Shown: one piece after another, positions 42,039-42,417 of the stretch
Layout: each line of letters begins with the position of its first letter
Numbering within the stretch: the first letter of the stretch is position 1
Assembly (NCBI GenBank): GCA_016787445.1
Contig: JAEUTQ010000077.1
Span: 1-42,417, forward strand
Direction of reading: 5' to 3'
DNA length: 42,417 nt
Source: Bacteroidia bacterium
Lineage (GTDB): Bacteria > Bacteroidota > Bacteroidia > B-17B0 > Aurantibacillaceae
Translations under genes and position numbers: made by a program
Notes under the pieces: generated by a model
What the model was told of the DNA's origin: nothing
Seen by the model: only the letters and a program-made list of their open reading frames with translations
Databases searched by the model: none

Positions 42039-42417
42039 ATGAGCCATCTTAGCGTTAACCACCTCCTCGGAATTAAGCAAATCAACAAAAACGACATTGA
42101 ATTAATCCTCAGTACTGCTAAAAATTTCAAGGAAGTCATTAACCGCCCCATTAAAAAAGTTCCCTCATTACGCGACATTACAGTAGCCAACTTATTTTTC
42201 GAAAACTCTACACGTACCCGCTTATCTTTCGAACTTGCACAAAAACGTTTAAGCGCCGATATCGTTAACTTCTCCGCTTCTAACTCTTCTGTAAAAAAAG
42301 GGGAAACCCTAACCGATACTGTCAATAACATCTTGGCCATGAAAGTGGACATGGTGGTGATGCGACATGCTAACCCGGGTGCTGCCGTTTTTTTAAGCAA
42401 AAAGATTAAAGCAAAAA
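42039..42417 (+). CDS. pyrB: Aspartate carbamoyltransferase catalytic subunit, 5' part only
   Basis: The frame opens at ATG 42039 and runs off the window end, giving 126 residues. It begins MSHLSVNHLLGIKQINKNDI and contains the carbamoyl-phosphate-binding FENSTRTRLSFE (STRTR at 57-61) and the LSADIVNFSASNSSVKKGE loop whose Ser and Lys complete the active site. It makes carbamoyl-aspartate, the first committed step of pyrimidine synthesis. It is partial because the window ends, not from a mutation. It has its own -7 element and a leader inverted repeat. Confidence 0.96.
   Translation, partial: MSHLSVNHLLGIKQINKNDIELILSTAKNFKEVINRPIKKVPSLRDITVANLFFENSTRTRLSFELAQKRLSADIVNFSASNSSVKKGETLTDTVNNILAMKVDMVVMRHANPGAAVFLSKKIKAK

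Noticed and set aside
42020..42400. 126-codon minus-strand open frame at the window end
   Set aside because: It is antisense to the unmistakable pyrB N-terminus with the STRTR motif.
1..42417. CRISPR array, prophage, transposon, tRNA or rRNA
   Set aside because: No regularly spaced repeats, no integrase or transposase motifs and no RNA gene signatures were seen on either strand.

Overview
The window reads as a chromosomal segment from a member of the Bacteroidota. It is AT-rich, three proteins end in type IX secretion (T9SS) type-A sorting domains, and lipoproteins and outer-membrane barrels are frequent. Shine-Dalgarno sequences are mostly absent, and several genes are preceded by the Bacteroidota -7 element TAnnTTTG. 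The gene set (DnaB, FtsE-like ABC ATPase, S46 and M49 dipeptidyl peptidases, GH3/beta-lactamase fusion, rocD, pyrR, pyrB) is that of a free-living, T9SS-bearing species. I cannot place it at genus level. I saw no rRNA, tRNA, CRISPR array, transposase, integrase or phage gene.

Layout. 1-5100: a small beta-helix (bactofilin-like) protein, a TPR/PP2C-type phosphatase and a lipoprotein M49 dipeptidyl peptidase III, closed by a bidirectional terminator. 5098-8049: a GH3 N-acetylhexosaminidase fused to a serine beta-lactamase-like domain. 8152-9079: phenylalanine 4-hydroxylase behind an apparent tyrosine-rich leader peptide and terminator, which looks like an attenuator. 9072-14321: a cobalamin riboswitch followed by a tight four-gene corrinoid uptake operon (BtuB-like receptor, DUF4465 protein, second surface protein, BtuG-like beta-propeller lipoprotein). 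14439-17741: a glycosyltransferase with no canonical start codon at its conserved N-terminus, converging on an S46 peptidase with DPP11-type residues. 17831-21599 (minus): FtsE-like ATPase, MBOAT O-acyltransferase, AlgJ/AlgX-like partner and a small membrane protein. 21762-28414: a large TPR protein, an outer-membrane barrel, a small secreted protein and a GEVED/T9SS protein. 28415-31183: an alkyltransferase-like DNA repair protein, a LuxE-like protein, a lipoprotein and a D-2-hydroxyacid dehydrogenase. 31427-34986: dnaB, a small barrel and ornithine aminotransferase. 35064-37693: a small acidic anchored protein, beta-carbonic anhydrase and SulP transporter. 37781-42417: a 3-hydroxybutyrate dehydrogenase-like SDR, pyrR, a DinB-like protein, a large EF-hand membrane protein and the 5' part of pyrB, cut by the window end.

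How they work together. The two best regulatory stories lie side by side. Phenylalanine hydroxylase makes tyrosine from phenylalanine, and its 23-codon leader has five Tyr codons ahead of a strong terminator, so tyrosine shortage would be expected to allow read-through. Immediately downstream, with its promoter overlapping the hydroxylase stop codon, a B12 riboswitch controls a complete surface capture and outer-membrane import set for corrinoids. Two of those surface proteins carry T9SS sorting domains. The carbonic anhydrase/SulP pair suggests bicarbonate uptake and interconversion.
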